Shown here piece by piece: positions 15,921 through 24,514 of a stretch of DNA of 64,000 bases. Below the pieces are notes generated by a model. It had not been told where the DNA came from. It did not search any database and was given only the letters and a program-made list of their open reading frames with translations. The translations under genes and the position numbers were made by a program. Numbering within the stretch: position 1 is the stretch's first letter; every line of letters begins with the position of its first letter. The stretch comes from Burkholderiales bacterium (lineage in GTDB: Bacteria; Pseudomonadota; Gammaproteobacteria; Burkholderiales; Casimicrobiaceae): positions 1 through 64,000 of the forward strand of contig JADYZP010000063.1 of NCBI GenBank assembly GCA_020853025.1, given 5' to 3'.

Positions 15921-16826
15921 ATGAACAAGGTGTTGATTGCATTGATGGCTTTGACAGCGGTCGTCACCATGGTCGGTGCCGATCTGGCAGACGCGCGGCG
16001 CTTGGGCGGCGGCCGCAGCTTCGGCGCGCAGCGTCAGTCCACCCCTCCGTCCGCGGCGAACACCGCACCTTCGTCGTCGATGCCATCGGTAGCCGGCAAG
16101 TCCGGGGCGGCGGCGACAGGCGCGGCAACGGCGGGCACGTCGCGCTGGCTGGGTCCGCTGGCGGGCCTCGCCGCAGGCCTGGGGATCGCCGCGCTCCTGT
16201 CGCACCTTGGGCTGTCCGAGGCCTTCGCAGGCGTGCTGATGCTCGCCCTGCTGGTCGGCGGCGGCATCCTGCTGCTGCGCATGCTGATGCCGCGGCGTCA
16301 ACAGCCATCGGGGCCGTTGCAATACACCGGCGCTGACCCGGCGCAGGTCCGTGTCGAGCCGCGGATCAACCGCCCGGCGTCGCGCTTCGAGCCGGTCATG
16401 GGTGGGATGGCCACGGCGCCGGCCGCGTCCGGTACCCGCCCAAGATTCGCGCCGGGATTCGACCCCGCCCCGTTCGCCGAGCAGGCCAAGCATCAGTTTC
16501 GCAGACTCCAGGCCGCCTACGACAAGGCCGACCGCCGTGCGCTGTCCGAGGTCATGACGCCGGAGATGTTTGCCGAAGTCACGCAAGAACTCGCGCAACG
16601 CGGGTCGCACACGCCGACCGAGGTCGTGCGGCTCGATGCCGACGTGCTCGAAGCGACGACTGAAGCCGACCGCCACTGGGTAAGCGTGCGCTTCACCGGA
16701 GCGCTGCGCGAGGACGGCGCGGTGCTGCCGAAAGATTTCGACGAGATCTGGAACCTGACCAAACCTGTCGACGACTCAACCGGCTGGTTGCTGGCCGGCA
16801 TGCAGCAGACGAATGAATTGGCCTGA
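15921..16826 (+). CDS. Tim44-like domain membrane protein
   Basis: The 301-residue protein starts with a hydrophobic signal-like segment (residues 4-22) and an Ala/Ser/Pro-rich linker. One or two membrane segments follow at about 75-115. The C-terminal 120 residues (from about FAEQAKHQFRRLQAAYDKADRRAL) form a Tim44/MBA1-type domain. Similar proteins are widespread in betaproteobacteria and sit by ubiE, but their role is not established. The ATG at 15921 is chosen because it begins the hydrophobic segment. The 3' end overlaps ubiJ by 14 bp. Confidence 0.8.
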   Translation: MNKVLIALMALTAVVTMVGADLADARRLGGGRSFGAQRQSTPPSAANTAPSSSMPSVAGKSGAAATGAATAGTSRWLGPLAGLAAGLGIAALLSHLGLSEAFAGVLMLALLVGGGILLLRMLMPRRQQPSGPLQYTGADPAQVRVEPRINRPASRFEPVMGGMATAPAASGTRPRFAPGFDPAPFAEQAKHQFRRLQAAYDKADRRALSEVMTPEMFAEVTQELAQRGSHTPTEVVRLDADVLEATTEADRHWVSVRFTGALREDGAVLPKDFDEIWNLTKPVDDSTGWLLAGMQQTNELA

Positions 16827-17412
16827 CCCCGGCGAGGTACCAATACGCCTGGCCAACCGGGTGTTGGCCGATCAGGACTGGGCGCGCGCTAAGCTCGCGC
16901 CCTTCGCCGGGCGGGTATTTTCGCTCGCCGTGGGTCCCTTGCTCGCTGTGTGGTCGATCGCCGGCGGCGGCACGCTCGCGCCGGCCCCGGCGGAAGCGTC
17001 CGCCGACCTCGAGCTCAGGCTGTCTCCGTTCGCCGTAGCGCCCTTTCTGGCCGATCCCGCGCGCTGGAACGAGTTCGTGCAGGAAAACGGTGACGCCGAA
17101 ATGGGCGGCGCGCTAAAGGAGCTTGCCCGCACGCTGCCGTGGTTCGTCGAGGAAACGCTGGCCAAGGCGCTGGGGCCCATCGTCGGCCAGCGTGTCGCCG
17201 ACACCGGTCGCAGGCTGCTCGCGTTTCCCGAATACGCGGCGCTGCGCGCAACCGAAAGCGTCGCCGCCTATGCGCGCGACGAAGCGCAGCTGCTGGCGCA
17301 CGGCGCCGATTTCCGTCACTACCGGCAGGACATCGACGCAGTTGCCGCACGCATCGACGCGCTCGCCGATCGAATCGAGGCTCTGGCGCCGCGCGTACGC
17401 CCGATACGCTGA
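16813..17412 (+). CDS. ubiJ: Ubiquinone biosynthesis accessory factor UbiJ (SCP2 domain)
   Basis: This 199-residue protein has an N-terminal SCP2-like lipid-binding fold with a long hydrophobic stretch ([16 protein letters not shown]). Its C-terminal helices end in a coiled-coil-like repeat of [17 protein letters not shown]. This is the UbiJ layout. UbiJ helps present lipid intermediates to the soluble Ubi complex. Position between ubiE and ubiB supports the call. The ATG lies inside the 3' end of the Tim44-like gene, so translation is probably coupled. Confidence 0.85.
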   Translation: MNWPDPGEVPIRLANRVLADQDWARAKLAPFAGRVFSLAVGPLLAVWSIAGGGTLAPAPAEASADLELRLSPFAVAPFLADPARWNEFVQENGDAEMGGALKELARTLPWFVEETLAKALGPIVGQRVADTGRRLLAFPEYAALRATESVAAYARDEAQLLAHGADFRHYRQDIDAVAARIDALADRIEALAPRVRPIR

Positions 17413-17480
17413 CCGGCCACGCGCCGGAATTTCGCCAGGGGCCGGCGCCCACGCGAAATCGCCGCACGTACAATTGCCGG

Positions 17481-19007
17481 ATGCGTGTCCTGCGCCTTAT
17501 CCGGATTGCCCTGGTCTCGATGCGCTTTGGCTTAGACGACATCGTGCTGTCGCACGAGCGTCTAGCCGGTGTGCGCTGGGTCAATCGCATCCTGTTCTGG
17601 CGCGACCTCAGGCAACCGCGTGCGGTCCGGCTGCGCCTCGCGCTGGAGGCGCTGGGACCGATTTTCGTCAAGTTCGGACAGGTGCTGTCGACACGGCGCG
17701 ATATCCTGCCCACCGACATCGCCGACGAACTGGCCCTGCTGCAGGATCGCGTGCCGCCGTTTCCGGCGGAACAGGTGATCGAGATCCTCGAGCGCGCGTA
17801 CCGAAAACCGGTCGGCGCGGTGTTCGCGTCCTTCGACATCACGCCGATCGCGAGCGCATCGGTGGCGCAGGTGCACTTCGCCGAACTGCCCGATGGAACC
17901 AAGGTGGCGGTGAAGATCCTGCGGCCCGAGATCGAGTCGGTGATCGCCAACGACCTGGCGCTGCTGCAGACCGCCGCCACCGCGCTCGAGCGCGTGTCGG
18001 CCGACGCGCGTCGATTGCGTCCGCGCGACGTCGTCGCCGAGTTCGAGAAGTCGTTGAAGGACGAGCTCGACCTGACGCGCGAGGCTGCCAACTGCTCGCA
18101 GCTCGGCCGCAACTTCCGCAACTCGCGGCTCTTGCTGGTGCCCGCCGTCTACTGGGACTGGTGCAGCGAGCAGGTGATGGTCATGGAGCGGATGAGCGGG
18201 ATCCCGGTGTCGCACATCGACCGGCTGGTCGCCGCGGGTATCGACTTGAAACGACTGGCGCGCACCGGCGTCGAGCTCTTTTTCACGCAGGTGTTTCGCG
18301 ACGGCTTTTTCCACGCCGACATGCATCCGGGCAATATCTTCGTCGCCGTCGACGCGCCGCACCACGGCAAATGGGTCGGCCTCGACTTTGGCATCGTCGG
18401 CACGCTGTCGGACAGCGACAAGAGCTACCTCGCGCAGAACTTCATCGCGTTCTTCCGCCGCGACTATCAGCGGGTGGCAACCGCGCACGTCGAATCCGGC
18501 TGGGTGCCGCCCGACACGCGCGTCGACGAACTGGAGAAGGAAGTCCGGGTCGTGCTCGAGCCGATTTTCGCGCGGCCGCTGTCGCAGATCTCGCTTGGCC
18601 GCGTGCTGATGCAGCTCTTCCGCGCGTCGCGCCGCTTCAACGTCGAGATCCAGCCACAGCTCGTCCTGTTGCAAAAGACACTGCTCAACGTCGAGGGGCT
18701 GGGCCGCCAGCTCGATCCTGACCTCGACCTGTGGACGACGGCGAAGCCCTATCTCGAACGCTGGATGGACGAGCAAATCGGGCCGCGCGCGTTGCAGCGA
18801 CGGCTGCTCGCCGAGGCGCCGTATCTCGTCGCCGCGCTGCCCGAATTGCCGCGGCTCATCCACCGGCGGCTGCTGGCGCCACCGGCGGCGTCAGATACGG
18901 CATTGCTCGAACTCGCGGCGGCGCAGCGGACGCGCAACCGCTGGCTGACGGCGGTGGCGGTGCTGCTGGTGATCGTCATCGTGCTGCTGCTGTATCGCCC
19001 CACCTAG
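17481..19007 (+). CDS. ubiB: Ubiquinone biosynthesis atypical kinase/ATPase UbiB
   Basis: The 508-residue protein is an ABC1/ADCK/UbiB kinase-like ATPase. The KxGQ motif appears as [15 protein letters not shown]. The Ala-rich loop is [12 protein letters not shown], with the Lys in KVAVKILRP. The catalytic region is [13 protein letters not shown] and the metal-binding region [10 protein letters not shown]-terminal membrane segment ([18 protein letters not shown]) anchors it. It is needed for ubiquinone synthesis, probably for lipid extraction. Its stop overlaps that of the convergent gene downstream by 2 bp. Confidence 0.96.
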   Translation: MRVLRLIRIALVSMRFGLDDIVLSHERLAGVRWVNRILFWRDLRQPRAVRLRLALEALGPIFVKFGQVLSTRRDILPTDIADELALLQDRVPPFPAEQVIEILERAYRKPVGAVFASFDITPIASASVAQVHFAELPDGTKVAVKILRPEIESVIANDLALLQTAATALERVSADARRLRPRDVVAEFEKSLKDELDLTREAANCSQLGRNFRNSRLLLVPAVYWDWCSEQVMVMERMSGIPVSHIDRLVAAGIDLKRLARTGVELFFTQVFRDGFFHADMHPGNIFVAVDAPHHGKWVGLDFGIVGTLSDSDKSYLAQNFIAFFRRDYQRVATAHVESGWVPPDTRVDELEKEVRVVLEPIFARPLSQISLGRVLMQLFRASRRFNVEIQPQLVLLQKTLLNVEGLGRQLDPDLDLWTTAKPYLERWMDEQIGPRALQRRLLAEAPYLVAALPELPRLIHRRLLAPPAASDTALLELAAAQRTRNRWLTAVAVLLVIVIVLLLYRPT

Positions 19008-19741
19008 CGCCGGCCGTTGACGCGAGCCAGCGGCGACAACTGCGCCGGCGAATCGTCGCGCCGGTTCCGGATCAGCGCCAGCGGCGCCCGCCGCAGGAAG
19101 CCGTTCGCCTCGCCCAGCATGAACTTGAGCATGTCTTCGAGCGCGGCCTCGTTGATTCCGTCCGGCCCGAATTCGAGCGACACGGACTCGAAGCGGTCGA
19201 CATTGCGCAGCGTCACCGCGATCAGCTGCTGGTGGTAGTTGGGCTCGAGGCGCACCGACGCGGAAATCGCCGGCTGGATCTGGAACACGCCGTGGCGAAC
19301 GACGCGCTTTTCGTCGTATTCCGTCTGATACTGGTACGGCAGCGTCGAAGCGCGCAGCCGCTCGTCGACGCCAGCCGCCGAAGCGGGATTGAGCCGCAGC
19401 GTGATCGGATTCGTCCCCTCGAGACGATAGAACATCTCGACGTGCTCGAGCACCTCCGTGCCGGCGAGCGCACGGCGGCGAAAAGTGACGAATCCGCGGT
19501 CGAAGCGCGGTGCTTCGATGCTGAGCAGGTTGCCCAGGTGAAAGATGTGGCCGACCCGCGGCCGGATGACCTGCAGATGGCCGATCGCCTCGTCCAGCCA
19601 CCGAAACGCGCGCCAGAGGCAGCGATCGATGTCCTGCAGCGCCTCTTCCATCGGCTTGCGCGCCGCCTGATCCTCGGCGCGCAATGCCTCCGACTTCTGC
19701 CGCAATTGGTCGAGCAGTGTGGGTTTGGTCGAATCGGCCAT
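19004..19741 (-). CDS. Conserved protein of unknown function
   Basis: I do not recognise a named domain in this 245-residue protein. It has no signal peptide or membrane segment. The N-terminus is a charged helical region ([26 protein letters not shown]). The middle is rich in alternating polar and hydrophobic residues suggesting a mixed fold ([37 protein letters not shown]). A Met at the start follows a clean upstream boundary. Codon use resembles its neighbours, so it is likely native. It converges on ubiB with overlapping stop codons and diverges from potA. Confidence 0.7.
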   Translation of the reverse strand: MADSTKPTLLDQLRQKSEALRAEDQAARKPMEEALQDIDRCLWRAFRWLDEAIGHLQVIRPRVGHIFHLGNLLSIEAPRFDRGFVTFRRRALAGTEVLEHVEMFYRLEGTNPITLRLNPASAAGVDERLRASTLPYQYQTEYDEKRVVRHGVFQIQPAISASVRLEPNYHQQLIAVTLRNVDRFESVSLEFGPDGINEAALEDMLKFMLGEANGFLRRAPLALIRNRRDDSPAQLSPLARVNGRR

Positions 19742-19996
19742 CGGTGTGCAAATCCTTGCGTCGTCCTGGCCGGCGTCGTGAAATTATGACGGACGCATAA
19801 TGCGCCGGCCGCGGCAGCGAGACCTCTTGCGTCACGCATGCAAAGCTCGTGCCGCCGCAGCGCGACGGTCGGAGGCAGGCGTCGGCGGGAGGCGGAAGGC
19901 CGGTACGCTGTTTCCTCTCCAACGTGGCGCGACGCCTGTCGGGCATCCCGGACGTCGATGTTCGTGGCGATGGTTTTGCGGTGCGGCAATTGCCGA

Positions 19997-20002
19997 TACA
20001 AT
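19997..20002 (+). promoter_or_regulatory. Candidate -10 box for the potABCD operon
   Basis: TACAAT stands 38 bp before the potA ATG, giving a predicted transcription start at about 20009. The -35 region is poor (TTTTGC at 17-bp spacing). Confidence 0.4.
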
Positions 20003-20017
20003 CCCCCGTTGCCCGCC

Positions 20018-20037
20018 AAGCCTTGCCCGGCTTTTTT
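20018..20037 (+). terminator. Terminator-like hairpin directly before the potA start
   Basis: AAGCC and GGCTT form a 5-bp stem with a 6-nt loop, followed by a run of six T that includes the last stem bases. It ends 2 bp before the potA ATG, leaving no room for a Shine-Dalgarno sequence. The stem is short. It may be an attenuator-like leader, the end of an unseen upstream transcript, or chance. Confidence 0.4.
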
Positions 20038-20039
20038 CG

Positions 20040-21134
20040 ATGGCGCACCTCGAAATCGTCGATGTCACGCGCCGTTTCGGCGACTTCCTGGCCGTGGACC
20101 GCGTGACGCTGTCGATCGCGGTCGGCGAATTCTTCACGCTGCTCGGCCCGTCCGGCTGCGGCAAGACGACGCTCTTGCGGATGATCGCCGGCTTCGACCA
20201 GCCCGACGGCGGCCGGATTCTCCTGGACGGAAAGGACCTCGCCGACCTGCCTCCGGAGGAGCGTCCGGTGCGCACGGTTTTCCAGAGCTACGCACTGTTT
20301 CCACACATGACGGTCCAGGGCAACGTCGCGTTTCCGCTGAAGATGGCGAAAACGCCACCGGCCGAGATTCCCGCCAAGGTCGCGCAGATGCTGGAAGGCG
20401 TGCGGCTTTCGGGCTTCGCCGGTCGCTTTCCACATGAGCTGTCGGGTGGCCAGCGGCAGCGGGTGGCGATCGCCCGCGCGCTGGTCACGCATCCGACGCT
20501 GCTGCTGCTCGACGAGCCGCTCGCCGCGCTCGACGCCAAGCTGCGCGAGGAGATGCAGATCGAGCTCATCAACCTGCAGCGCGACGTCGGCATCACCTTC
20601 GTCTATGTCACGCACGACCAGACCGAGGCTTTGGCGCTTTCACACCGGATCGCCGTCATGAACAAGGGTCGCGTCGAGCAGGTCGATGAACCGGATCGGC
20701 TCTACAGCTTTCCGCGGACGCGTTTTGTCGCCGACTTCATCGGCACCTGCAACCTGCTGGCCGGCCCCGTCACCGACACGACGGACGGTGTGGCGACGAT
20801 CGCCGTGTCCAACCTGGGTCCGGTCGTCGTCGCCGCCGGCGTCGCTCCCGCGCAGGGTGCCGCGGGCGCCGTCGCCCTGCGTCCGGAGAAGGTGCGCCTG
20901 GCTGCGCCGGGAACGGCGGCAGCGGCTGCCAACCGCTTCGCAGGAACCATCACCGGCTTCCTGTACCAGGGCGACGTGACAATGTACATGGTGCGCGCGG
21001 CACAGGGCCATCCGATGGAGGCGCTGCTCGCCAACTCGGCGTCGGGGCTCGCCAAATTCTTCGAGGTCGGAGACGCGGTGGAAATGAGCTGGCCGGCGGA
21101 CGCCGGCCATTATGTCGAGGACGAAACGCGATGA
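20040..21134 (+). CDS. potA: Spermidine/putrescine-type ABC transporter ATP-binding protein
   Basis: This 364-residue ATPase energises import by the PotBC permease. Walker A GPSGCGKTT, the Q-loop FQSYALFPHMTV, the signature LSGGQRQRVAIARAL, Walker B LLLLDEP and the switch His in VTHDQTEAL are all present. The C-terminal TOBE domain spans about residues 270-355. The ATG at 20040 starts the conserved MAHLEIVDVTRRFG. No ribosome-binding site is visible; a hairpin and T-run sit there instead. potB overlaps the end by 4 bp. Substrate is inferred from the family to be a polyamine. Confidence 0.92.
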   Translation: MAHLEIVDVTRRFGDFLAVDRVTLSIAVGEFFTLLGPSGCGKTTLLRMIAGFDQPDGGRILLDGKDLADLPPEERPVRTVFQSYALFPHMTVQGNVAFPLKMAKTPPAEIPAKVAQMLEGVRLSGFAGRFPHELSGGQRQRVAIARALVTHPTLLLLDEPLAALDAKLREEMQIELINLQRDVGITFVYVTHDQTEALALSHRIAVMNKGRVEQVDEPDRLYSFPRTRFVADFIGTCNLLAGPVTDTTDGVATIAVSNLGPVVVAAGVAPAQGAAGAVALRPEKVRLAAPGTAAAAANRFAGTITGFLYQGDVTMYMVRAAQGHPMEALLANSASGLAKFFEVGDAVEMSWPADAGHYVEDETR

Positions 21135-22036
21135 CCCGGCGTCACTCGGGCCGATGGGGCAAGTGGCTGGTCGCCGGGCCGCCCCTCGTCTATCTGTTCG
21201 TATTTTTTGCGATCCCGGCGCTGATCATGGTCGTCGCGTCGTTTCGCACGCCCGGCGACTTCGGCGGACTGGCGCCGTTGGTCGGAGCCGACGGCGAGAT
21301 CGATCTCAACCTCGAAAGCTACACGCGCTTTTTCGAAGACGCGCTCTACGCGCAGATCTTCGTGAAGTCGTTCTGGTATGCACTCGCGACGACGCTGATC
21401 TGCCTCGTCCTCGCCTATCCGCTGGCGACGCTGATCGCCAACAGCGAGCGCCGGCGCCGCGACCTCCTGTTGCTGCTCGTCATCCTGCCCTTCTGGAGCA
21501 ACTTTCTGATCCGCATCTACGCGTGGATGATCATCCTCGGCCCGAACGCGGCGCTGGCGCGCACGCTCAACGGCGTGCTCGGCGCCTTCGGGCAGGAGCC
21601 GGTGTCGCTGCTGTTCAGCGCCTTCGCGGTCCTCGTCTGCCTGGTCTACGTCCACCTGCCGTTTATGGTGCTGCCGCTGTATGCGAATCTCGAGAAGCAC
21701 GACCAGGCGCTGCTCGACGCGGCGCAGGACCTGGGCGCCAACGGCTGGCAGCGCTTCTGGCGCATCACCTTTCCGCTTTCGCTGCCGGGTGTCTATGCGG
21801 GATCGGCGCTGGTGTTCATTCCGGCCTTCGGCATATTCGCGATTCCCGACATCCTGGGTGGCCCGGACGACAGCCTGATCGGCAACGTCATCAAGCAGCA
21901 GTTCCTGGAAACGCGCGACTGGCCGTTCGGCAGCGTGCTTTCGATCGTGCTCACCGCGAGCGCACTCGCCTTCGCCGCGCTGGCGGCGTGGGTGGGCCGG
22001 CGCGGTGTCGGCCGTCTGGCGGCAGGCGATGCCTAA
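21131..22036 (+). CDS. potB: Polyamine-type ABC transporter permease PotB
   Basis: The 301-residue inner-membrane permease has six hydrophobic segments. The first is VAGPPLVYLFVFFAIPALIMVV. The cytoplasmic EAA-type loop reads DAAQDLGANGWQRFWRITFPLSLPG, which docks the ATPase. PotB homologues typically carry the FWSNFLIRIYAW motif, seen here around residue 120. The start overlaps the potA stop (ATGA), and the end overlaps potC by 8 bp, so the three are translated from one message. Confidence 0.93.
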   Translation: MTRRHSGRWGKWLVAGPPLVYLFVFFAIPALIMVVASFRTPGDFGGLAPLVGADGEIDLNLESYTRFFEDALYAQIFVKSFWYALATTLICLVLAYPLATLIANSERRRRDLLLLLVILPFWSNFLIRIYAWMIILGPNAALARTLNGVLGAFGQEPVSLLFSAFAVLVCLVYVHLPFMVLPLYANLEKHDQALLDAAQDLGANGWQRFWRITFPLSLPGVYAGSALVFIPAFGIFAIPDILGGPDDSLIGNVIKQQFLETRDWPFGSVLSIVLTASALAFAALAAWVGRRGVGRLAAGDA

Positions 22037-22808
22037 GCGCACGTTCTGGCTGGCGGCAGCGGCGCTGGTCGCCTACGCGTTCCTGTACCTGCCGCTGGTC
22101 ATCGTCGTCGTCTATTCGTTCAACGATTCGCGGCTCAACGCCGAGTGGGTCGGCTTCACCTTCGACTGGTACCGCAAGCTCGCCGCCAACGAGGAAATGT
22201 TGCTGGCCGCGGGCAATTCGCTGCTCATCGCGCTCGTCGCCAGCGCCGTGTCGACGGTGTTCGGAACGCTCGCAGGATTGGCGATGCACCGCTACCGGCT
22301 GCGGCTGCTGCCGATCCTGGTCCTGGCGCCGATCGCGATACCCGAGATTCTGATGGGCGTATCGCTGCTCATCTTCTTCGTCATGCTCAACTTCACTCTG
22401 GGCCTCGTCTCGGTCGCGCTCGCACACATCGCATTTTGCATCGGCTTCGTCGCGATCGTCGTGCGTGCCCGCCTGTCCGGCATGGACGAGTCGCTGGTCG
22501 AGGCAGCCCGCGACTGCGGTGCTTCGCCCGCACAGGCATTTTTTCACGTCACGCTGCCGCTGATCATGCCGGGCGTCATCGCCGGAGCGCTGATGGCGTT
22601 CACGCTTTCGATCGACGACTTCGTGATTACGTTCTTCACGGCGGGTGCGGGGACGGTGACGCTGCCGCTGCAGATCTATTCGATGATCAAGATCGCAGTG
22701 ACGCCGGAAGTCAATGCCGTGTCAACGCTGCTGATGCTGCTGACGTTGATGTTGATCGTGATCGCGTCGAAAGTGTCGCCCAGCCTGTTGCGCTCCGAAC
22801 ACGCATGA
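22029..22808 (+). CDS. potC: Polyamine-type ABC transporter permease PotC
   Basis: This 259-residue permease pairs with PotB. It has six hydrophobic segments and the EAA loop EAARDCGASPAQAFFHVTLPLIMPG. The family motifs LPLVIVVVYSFNDS and SIDDFVITFF are clear. The ATG at 22029 inside the potB end is preferred over an in-frame upstream start at 22005, because it places MPKRTFW before the first helix. Confidence 0.93.
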   Translation: MPKRTFWLAAAALVAYAFLYLPLVIVVVYSFNDSRLNAEWVGFTFDWYRKLAANEEMLLAAGNSLLIALVASAVSTVFGTLAGLAMHRYRLRLLPILVLAPIAIPEILMGVSLLIFFVMLNFTLGLVSVALAHIAFCIGFVAIVVRARLSGMDESLVEAARDCGASPAQAFFHVTLPLIMPGVIAGALMAFTLSIDDFVITFFTAGAGTVTLPLQIYSMIKIAVTPEVNAVSTLLMLLTLMLIVIASKVSPSLLRSEHA

Positions 22809-22854
22809 GCAAAATGAGCGAACTGCACCCATCTTCCGTAGGAGGTTCCCCGTC

Positions 22855-23913
22855 ATGACAAGAATCCTCGCCGTCGTCTTCGCGCTGCTGTCGCTTCCGG
22901 CGCTCGCCAAGGACCCGCTGCACCTGTACAACTGGAACAATTACATCGCGCCGGAGACGGTGAAGCGCTTCGAGGAGCAATGCAACTGCGAGGTCGTGCA
23001 GACCTATTATTCGGACAACGAGGAGCTGCTGGCCAAGCTCGCGGCCGGCGCCAAGGGCTACGACGTGCTGGTGCCGACCGGCAACGCCGTACAGGCGCTG
23101 ATCCGCGGCAAGCAGTTGCGCCCGCTCGATGCGAAGGCGCTGCCCAACATGAAGAACGTCGATCCGGCCTACCTCGACACGCCCTTCGATCCGGGCAACA
23201 AGTATTCGGTGCCCTACGCGATGTCGACGACGATCATCGGCTACAACGACGCGAAGATGAAGGAACTGGGGCTGCCCACCGACACCTGGGCGGTGATCTT
23301 CGACCCCAAGTATCTGGCGAAGGTGAAGGGGCGCGTCACCGTGCTCGACAGTCCCAACGAGCTGTTCGCCGCCGCACTCAAGTACCTGGGCTATTCGGCG
23401 AACGACACCGATGAAAAGCACTGGAAGGAGGCCGCCGACGTCATCAAGCGCGCGAAGCCGTACTGGGCGGCGTTCAATGCTTCCTCGTACATCAAGGAGC
23501 TGACGGTTGGCAATATCTGGCTCGTCCACGGCTACAGCAACGACATCTTCCAGGCGAATCTCGACGCGCAGGCGGCCGGGCGCAAGTTCCAGATCCTGCA
23601 GGGCATGCCGAAGGAAGGCGCGGTGCTCGCCGTCGACAACATGGTGCTGCACAAGGACGCGCCGCGCCCCGACCTCGGCCTCAAGTTCATCAATTTCATG
23701 CTCGACGGCAAGAACTCCGCCGAACTCACCAACCTGATCGGCTCCGGCAATCCGAACCTCGACGCCGCGAAATACATCAAACCTGAACTGAAGGCGTATC
23801 CGGCGATCTTCCCGCCCAAGCAGGTGCAGGCGAAGCTGGAACAGCTGCACGATCTCACGCCTGCGCAGCGCCGTCTGCGCAGCCGGATGTGGACGGAGAT
23901 CAAGGCACGTTGA
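22855..23913 (+). CDS. potD: Polyamine-type periplasmic binding protein PotD
   Basis: The 352-residue protein has a Sec signal peptide (cleavage after ALA at about residue 18) and no lipobox. The mature protein begins KDPLHLYNWNNYIAPE, the PotD/PotF hallmark. YYSDNEELLAKL, GYDVLVPTG and the C-terminal PELKAYPAIFPP are typical. It captures spermidine- or putrescine-like ligands for the PotABC importer. A strong ribosome-binding site (TAGGAGG) lies 9 bp upstream, fitting high expression of a binding protein. Specificity could extend to amino-acid-like polycations. Confidence 0.93.
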   Translation: MTRILAVVFALLSLPALAKDPLHLYNWNNYIAPETVKRFEEQCNCEVVQTYYSDNEELLAKLAAGAKGYDVLVPTGNAVQALIRGKQLRPLDAKALPNMKNVDPAYLDTPFDPGNKYSVPYAMSTTIIGYNDAKMKELGLPTDTWAVIFDPKYLAKVKGRVTVLDSPNELFAAALKYLGYSANDTDEKHWKEAADVIKRAKPYWAAFNASSYIKELTVGNIWLVHGYSNDIFQANLDAQAAGRKFQILQGMPKEGAVLAVDNMVLHKDAPRPDLGLKFINFMLDGKNSAELTNLIGSGNPNLDAAKYIKPELKAYPAIFPPKQVQAKLEQLHDLTPAQRRLRSRMWTEIKAR

Positions 23914-24509
23914 TGTATCGAGTCGAACGTCTGACTCCCGCCCGCGGGGTGGACTACCTGCGCTTTTTCGACCACGAGCGCGGCCCCGCCTTTGCCGACA
24001 ATCCCGAATGGGCGACGTGCTATTGCCATTACTACCAGGTGCCGCCGGCGCTGAAATGGGGTGATTTCGACGGCGCCGCGAACCGGCTGGCGATGACGGC
24101 GCGCATCGAGGCCGGCGAGATGGAAGGCTACCTCGCGTACGCGGACGGGCAGGTCGTCGGCTGGATGAATGCACAGCCTTACCACAAGCTGCAACACGCC
24201 TGTGCACGCATGCGCATTGGACAACCCGCTTTGCCGGTACCCGCGCACGACGCCGCCGCGATCGTCTGTTTCGTCATCGCGCCCGCGCATCGGCGGCAGG
24301 GCGTGGCACGGACGATGCTCGGCTTCGGACTCGACGACCTGCGCGCCCGCGGCCTGGCACTGGTCGATGGCTTTCCGTGGAAGTCGAGCCCCGATAGCGC
24401 CCGGCCTTCCGACCATTACCATGGGACGCTTTCGATGTTCGCCGCCGCTGGCTTCGTGCCTATCGAGGCACACGACACGCTGACCGTCGTGCGCAAGACG
24501 CTGCGTTGA
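23913..24509 (+). CDS. GNAT family N-acetyltransferase
   Basis: This 198-residue protein belongs to a GNAT group with the phrase NPEWATCYCHYYQ near the N-terminus. The acetyl-CoA site is FVIAPAHRRQGVARTMLGF, with the R/Q-x-x-G-x-A pattern. A C-terminal strand region GFVPIEAHDTLTVVRKTL follows. The ATG shares its A with the potD stop TGATG, so it is probably co-transcribed with the transporter. A polyamine substrate is tempting from context, but this group is not the classic SpeG type. The substrate is unknown. Confidence 0.82.
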   Translation: MYRVERLTPARGVDYLRFFDHERGPAFADNPEWATCYCHYYQVPPALKWGDFDGAANRLAMTARIEAGEMEGYLAYADGQVVGWMNAQPYHKLQHACARMRIGQPALPVPAHDAAAIVCFVIAPAHRRQGVARTMLGFGLDDLRARGLALVDGFPWKSSPDSARPSDHYHGTLSMFAAAGFVPIEAHDTLTVVRKTLR

Positions 24510-24514
24510 CGGCG

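Larger units (their letters stand above)
19742..20039. other. Intergenic region between divergent genes, with potA promoter signals
   Basis: This 298-bp stretch separates the unknown minus-strand gene from potA. I found no convincing coding region; short frames here have no recognisable features. A -10-like TACAAT lies at 19997-20002 and a hairpin with a T-run at 20018-20037. No tRNA-like fold is apparent. Confidence 0.5.

Noticed and set aside
17562..18863. 433-codon open frame on the minus strand
   Set aside because: It is antisense to ubiB and low in complexity.
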